Of a stretch of DNA of 64,000 nucleotides, positions 59,401 through 64,000 are shown piece after piece. Location of the stretch: assembly GCF_014633365.1 (NCBI RefSeq), contig NC_068349.1, forward strand, positions 13,194,753 to 13,258,752, read 5' to 3'. Source of the DNA: Diospyros lotus. Taxonomy: Eukaryota > Streptophyta > Magnoliopsida > Ericales > Ebenaceae. The notes under the pieces were generated by a model. It saw only the letters and a list, made by a program, of their open reading frames with translations. It ran no database searches and was not told the origin of the DNA. Each line of letters begins with the position of its first letter. The stretch's first letter is position 1. The translations under genes were made by a program, and so were the position numbers.

Positions 59401-60227
59401 CATGAATGTTCGACAAAGTTGCTCATTATCCAAGATCACAAAAACACCAGATGGTATCATGGGAAAACAAAGATGAAGATCTTTAAATGATCTAAAAGAT
59501 TTCCTCATTTCCAACAGCACTGGTCCTCACCAGGTAATCCAACATGGGACCTTCCATGTTTAGCCCTTTTGCCCCTCTTGTTCTGATATTCCTAAAGAGG
59601 TGAGAAGTGCTAAACGACAGACACATATAATGAAGATCCATTCCACACCAGAAACCACAAGTCCCTATTTCAGGATCCAACTTGGGGCATCTAGTCACAG
59701 GCCCCACATCAATACCACACACAATTTTCACACACCAAACATCAATTTCTCAACCAAATCAAGTTAACCGAAACAACCAAAATCCACAAGTCTAAAACAG
59801 AAACCATCACTATGCATACAGAAGTAAAATCAACTTTAAAGAGCATAAAAAGAAGTGTACTTTGAGCACCCAGACTCTCCATGTCCATCTTGTACATCTG
59901 TTGCTTGCTGGCTGAGCCCACCGGCCGCATTTTTCCCCGCTTCCCGGCGGAGAAGTCGATCACCGGCGGCGTCGCCGACGGCTTCGGCGACAGTGCCATC
60001 GCTATCGTCCCGTCAGGTCCGTACTTCCTCGGCCTCCCCCTCTTCTTCTTCACAGTTAACGGAGCAGCCACCGCCGGCGGCTGCACGCCGGCTTCGTTGG
60101 TGGCCGCCGAAGTTGATCCAGTGGCCGGAGTCGGGTTTTCGGCCCGAGGTGCCACGTGGTACTCCGATGGAGCATCTGATCCCACCACTGTAACAGCGCC
60201 ACTGTTCATACCTTCCCTTGCTTCCAT
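49642..60227 (-). CDS. AHL1-like: AT-hook motif nuclear-localized protein, AHL1-like (PPC/DUF296)
   Basis: Five coding exons on the minus strand: 60227-59870, 54680-54613, 54017-53886, 50174-50013 and 49917-49642 (996 nt, 331 residues), with intact frame and GT-AG junctions. Residues 60-73 hold one type-II AT-hook, [14 protein letters not shown]. About residues 121-250 form the PPC domain: [34 protein letters not shown] (187-192), [13 protein letters not shown] and [11 protein letters not shown]. One AT-hook with this PPC type fits the intron-containing AHL clade (Type III). AHL proteins are nuclear, bind AT-rich minor grooves, oligomerise through PPC and modulate chromatin and growth. The start is ATG at 60227 ([12 protein letters not shown]). 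Introns 1 (4743 bp within 54681-59869, i.e. about 5.2 kb) and 3 (about 3.7 kb) carry LINE remnants. Confidence 0.95.
51370..51650 (+). pseudogene. LINE 3'-terminal fragment in AHL intron 3
   Basis: The plus strand at about 51480-51600 gives RFTRCN-like, then [24 protein letters not shown] and a Trp-Glu stretch. This parallels the plant LINE tail (RWFGHVxRR...GRGRPKKTW). It is antisense to AHL. Confidence 0.55.
53026..53486. repeat. Cluster of microsatellites in AHL intron 3
   Basis: (TG)n(AG)n at 53026-53061, (CG)(GA)n at 53248-53294, (TG)n(AG)n near 53427-53465 and a 21-base G run at 53466-53486. The two TG/AG tracts are similar and may be duplicates. The intron also holds the LINE fragment above. 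Confidence 0.85.
54904..55120. repeat. 108-bp tandem duplication in AHL intron 1
   Basis: TAAAAGGATG(C/T)(G/C)TAGGG at 54904 returns at 55012. Both copies continue with CAATATTTCCTCTCAAGATGG and ACTTGGAAGCA(C/G)AGACACC(T/C)CATACTGGTTATGC, about 90% identical. The open frames in both directions come from the duplication and show no known domain. Confidence 0.85.
57062..58500 (+). pseudogene. LINE reverse-transcriptase remnant in AHL intron 1
   Basis: 57062-57300 encodes a basic stretch ([39 protein letters not shown]), the linker between endonuclease and reverse transcriptase in plant LINEs. Next are PNNIEA (about 57589), [20 protein letters not shown] (about 57944-57970), [11 protein letters not shown] and the catalytic [10 protein letters not shown] (58206-58236, FADD box), then [17 protein letters not shown]. 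Stops are frequent. The strand is opposite to AHL. The fragment at 6953-7330 (minus strand) comes from the same type of LINE. Confidence 0.85.
58501..59869. other. Rest of AHL intron 1, no gene seen
   Basis: AT-rich intron sequence. Minus-strand frames at 59149-59731 look like chance, with no splice-consistent protein match. They might hold unannotated LINE tail. Confidence 0.5.
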
Positions 60228-60312
60228 ACTAAAAAGACAAAAAAATTCCGGGATTTTCTCACCAAGAACCCATTTTTTCCCGGAGACCCAGACAGCTGAA
60301 AACTCCGGAAAT

Positions 60313-60446
60313 CTGTGAAAACAAAAGCAGGATGTTGAGAGGAGAGATAATACAGCAGCACACCTCAAAACCCAAAACCCAGAAAAATGAACAAAGATAA
60401 AAATGAAACTGAAAGGAAAAAATTAAAAATAAAAATTTAAAAACAC
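60313..60446 (-). other. Probable 5' UTR intron of AHL
   Basis: The minus strand reads AATCAAG|GTGTTTTTAA at 60446 and TTTTCACAG|ATTTCC at 60313. This gives a 134-bp AT-rich intron, 85 bp upstream of the start codon. Confidence 0.55.
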
Positions 60447-60653
60447 CTTGATTTTGAAGCTGGAGATGCTTAACAGTCTCGATAGAACAGAAAAAGGTAA
60501 AGTAAAGATTCAAACTAAAACAGAACAGAAGAGAGACTATTCATTTTCAAAAATTCTTGATTTTAGAGAAAGAAAGCAAAACTGAGATGGAGGTGTAATA
60601 TAATGGAGATTAAATTTTTTTGTAAAAATAAAAAATTTATTATTTTCCTTGCA

Positions 60654-60690
60654 GAGAGAGAGAGAGAGAGAGAGAGGCAGAGAGAGAGAT
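60654..60690 (-). promoter_or_regulatory. CT/GA-rich core-promoter or leader tract of AHL
   Basis: GAGAGAGAG... on the plus strand is (CT)n on the gene strand, about 430 bp upstream of the AHL ATG. CT microsatellites are common near plant transcription starts. A TATA box is not clear. Confidence 0.45.
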
Positions 60691-60699
60691 TGGGAAGAA

Positions 60700-63130
60700 A
60701 AGGAAAGGAAGAATTTTGTTTGTTTGTTTCCGTGTGCTGAGAAAATGGGAAATGGGTTTTGGTGGTGGGTTAAGTTAATAATTTAGGTGCTAACTTTTCT
60801 CAGATTGTCCTGAGCCTGATTGTTTGTTTGTTTAAAAATGTAATGGCAGTGGGAGATTGAAAATCAATTAAAATATTTGGGGGGTTGCTGATTTTGCAGA
60901 CAAAATTATTAATTGCTAAAGCAGATGATGGGATTATCTAATTTTGTTATGAAAATGGTTGGAATCCGGCTGTATAAATAAATCAATAAAATAAATAAAT
61001 AAATACTACTTGTTGTAGTTGTAGTTGTAATTGTAGTTGGGAATTGGGGAAAATTAGGTCGCCCAGCCAAGCCAAGCCATCCCATGCCATGAAGATAACC
61101 ACTCATTTCTCTCACATGAAAACCTTCTTTTTCTCCTACTACTATTAATAATAATAATAATAATAATAAAAATCCATTTGCCAATTTGTATGTAAAGGTG
61201 CATGGTTGGGTGAGACGCACGTATAATTAATTATATTATATACTTTATTTGTTCCAAATTAAATATTTTAAAATAGACTAGAACCCTTCCCCCTCCCCCT
61301 CCCCCTCCCCCTTTTGATGGCAATGGGTATATTTTGTTCTCACCAAACCCAGACAAAGCAATATGAAAAGATGTGAAAGAAAGAAAGAAAAATACAAAAA
61401 AACAAACCATAAAAAAATATTAATGATTTTGCTGCCATATTTTGTGCTTTCCTTCCTTCCTTCCTTCCTTCCTTCCTTGCTTGTCCCGTGACATTGATAA
61501 CCACACCTTTTAAATAAATATATATATATTAATTAATTATTATCAAACAACGCATGTGGTATGCCAGTAAATTCAGCACAAATTAAGGGCCTTTTTTCGA
61601 GGAAGTGTGCCACCGCTCCCATATCTTACCATCAATCTTTGATGTCATCTCGAAATTAAGGGACAAATCCATCGGATTTAAAAATTAATATATTTAAAAT
61701 CACGCCTAATTCAAATTAACTCTTTAATTAATCCTCCTTATTCATTGCAATTTTGTCACATCTTTCAATAGCTAAATTCTTTCCTTAATAGAAAAAAATA
61801 ATTAATTAATTAATTAATTTTGCTCGAAAAATGAAAGCCATGGAGCCTGCATATGCATGAATCTCCAACAACGAAATAAATTTATTTTTTATTTATTTTT
61901 TAATGCTATAAATTAAAAATATCAAGAAATAGATTTTTATAATTTTCTCAAATTATAAAAAATATATATAAATGAACTTGTAAGCCATTGTTTTCTTGGT
62001 ATCATGATTCATGACGCATGAAAGGTAATAATATTATAAAAATTTTATCCAAACTTAAATTTATTATTAACGTAACGTAACGTTCCATCATCATGCTCAA
62101 TTTGGTCCTATCAATATCATTTCAAATTTAAAATTCTAAATCTATTATTTAAATATAATTTTGTTGAAAAATATTTAAATTTGAGTCTAATACTATTTTG
62201 TGACATGGAGCTGAAAGCTAAGATTTAAATTGAATTGTGTGTTTAGTATTATTTTCAATTTCTCAACTCAATTTCATTATTTTACTAAATTTTGGTAAGG
62301 TTGAGGCCCATTTTATCATTTTAGGAGAACTCATACATATAATTTTAATTTTCTCTATTTTCCTATAAAATTAATTTGAAACCAAATTTCTTCTGTGATT
62401 ATAAAGTATACACAAATTTATTAAAATGTATTTTTTAATAATATATTTTCCATAATTATTTTTTTTTTTGGGGGGGGGGGAAATACCCAACTCAATTTGA
62501 TCATAATTTATTAAATATACTTTTTGTGATTTTTTCAATAATTTATTAAAATATTATTTTTAAGATTTTTAAATGACTAATCTTTTTAATCATTTAACAT
62601 ATTAGTTCAACTCAATTTGATCAAATTATACAAAGATTTGTTAAAACATACTTTATATATAATAATAAATTATATATACAATTAGTTTATTTTTATGTCA
62701 TTTTTAATTACTTAATATACTAATTCAACTCAACTTTAATCTTCTACAACACTTCTATATAATCAAATTCACATCATTTCACCTCAATCCTCTCACCTCC
62801 CCTCCCCTCGAGACCAAATGGGGCCTAAATGTCATTTACATGGGTGCAACTTTGTCATACTTTTCCATACCTCTATGAAGTGTACTGACTAATTTAATTC
62901 TTTTTTAATAAAAATCTAACTTTAAGATGTGTCTCTACAAATGATTTAAGCAAATTTCTATAAAATTAACAATAAATTTAATGAAAAGTGGATATTACAC
63001 CAATATGATAGTTTAACTTAATAATAGCAGTCATTAGAATTAACCTATTTTTATAATTCAAGTATTAAACTTGCATAAATTTTTACTTATATGGATTTTT
63101 TATTATTTAATGATAAAATTTTATTATTCT
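60700..63130. other. AHL upstream and AT-rich intergenic region
   Basis: Holds simple repeats (ATA)n at about 61145-61170, (CCCCCT)n at 61284-61313, (CCTT)n at 61451-61488, and an 11-base G run at 62470. No gene, RNA or large repeat was recognised. Confidence 0.7.
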
Positions 63131-64000
63131 AATTTTTTTTTTTTATAAGGTTAACATTAAGATAAAAGTTAAAGGGCAAAGAAGCAAAAAAGCAACAAGC
63201 CTAGGAAGGAGGGCCATGATCCCCCTACAAACGTAGGCCATGTGAAGCAATAATATGGAATTAGGTGATCAACCTACAAACTAACATGAAATAGAGTCAA
63301 ATAGCAAAATCAATGAGGCTCGGGGAAGTCCAGGAGACAAAGAGCATGGTTAACAGGCTTCTCAAGAAACCACCCAGAGCAATGCCAACAGGGTTTGCCC
63401 AACCGAAAAGACGACCATGATGAGTTTCTTTAGGTTAAAAAAAAATAACCAAAAGAACCCAAACCAAAAATTGAAAGGAAAAAAAAAAAAAGAAGAGGGC
63501 TACCCACTAAAGGTAGATACACAAGTAAACATAACAAAGCACTACCTATACACTAAGAAAAAAAAACAAAAAGCTTGAAGTCTGGGCCAACCATCTATCA
63601 TTCAAGCTCAAGCCATAACATAAAAGCTAACCCATCTTTGACATTAATGACATCAAACTAGAGATCAACATTGTGTTGAGCTTGAAATCACCTATTAAAA
63701 AATGCAATAATAAAAAAAAAAAAGGAGGCTACATCTTATGACCTTGAAATTCACCAAGCCAACCGTGTCAACCTTAGCTCACAATCACTTGTCTGATAAT
63801 GGTTTAGTTAGCCTTCTTTTGGACTTATTCTGACCTTGAGATCTTCTTGTCGCTAGAATCACCACCACCTAAGAACTGAAGAAAGTAAAGAAAGAAGGCA
63901 AAAAAGCTTAAGAGAAAATTTTGAGACTCTATTTTGAACATATGGAATGGCATGAATACAAATGAGGCGAACACACCTATTTACAGCTCCTAGTTATGTG
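63131..64000 (-). other. Possible retroposon tail, uncertain
   Basis: A T run (about 63136-63145) is followed to the right by more complex sequence with few long frames, GGCAAAGAAGCAAAAAAGCAAC and GGAAGGAGGGCC blocks. A minus-strand LINE or SINE 3' end with poly-A would look like this, but no domain was seen. Confidence 0.25.

Noticed and set aside
59855..60318. Plus-strand frames of 112 and 145 residues
   Set aside because: They are the complement of AHL exon 1, which has the AT-hook and correct splicing.

Overview
This is nuclear DNA of a flowering plant, most likely a eudicot. It is AT-rich, and its host genes have GT-AG introns. Both host proteins I could identify (a TFIIH TTDA/TFB5 subunit and an AHL1-like AT-hook PPC protein) are plant types. 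Most of the rest is broken, nested transposable elements. The species cannot be named from the sequence.

Layout. 1-2527: 3' part of a long gypsy-type LTR with a palindromic GGTCGACC array and a 61-bp tandem repeat. 2.7-3.65 kb: a CACTA end fragment beside a gene fragment of unknown origin. 4.16-6.95 kb: Ty1/copia polyprotein remnant (+), cut by a LINE endonuclease fragment (-) to 7.33 kb. 7990-13314: a bounded gypsy-type element (-) with both LTRs and a perfect 5-bp target duplication, holding an 860-bp Mutator-like element (9-bp duplication) and a 2.2-kb solo LTR (5-bp duplication). 15.0-20.35 kb: a second copia copy, headed by inverted LTR arms and split in gag by a 2.48-kb CACTA element. 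21962-24197: solo LTR. 25659-28186: Mutator-like element with many palindromes. 28.86-31.17 kb: chromodomain gypsy pol remnant (-) with a 402-bp solo LTR inside. 32.2-35.9 kb: host gene TFB5 (+). 35976-47998: an old copia element (+) with both LTRs and at least four insertions. 48015-48431: small unknown ORF (-). 49642-60.6 kb: AHL1-like gene (-), five coding exons, with LINE remnants in its introns. 60.7-64 kb: its upstream region and AT-rich intergenic DNA.

Functionally, the window holds a basal transcription/DNA-repair factor and an AT-hook nuclear protein gene, with one unknown small ORF between them and a repeatedly invaded retroelement graveyard around them. No element looks able to move by itself: every polyprotein seen carries stops and frameshifts. 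Insertion order can be read from exact target-site duplications at several places. No tRNA, rRNA or CRISPR was seen.
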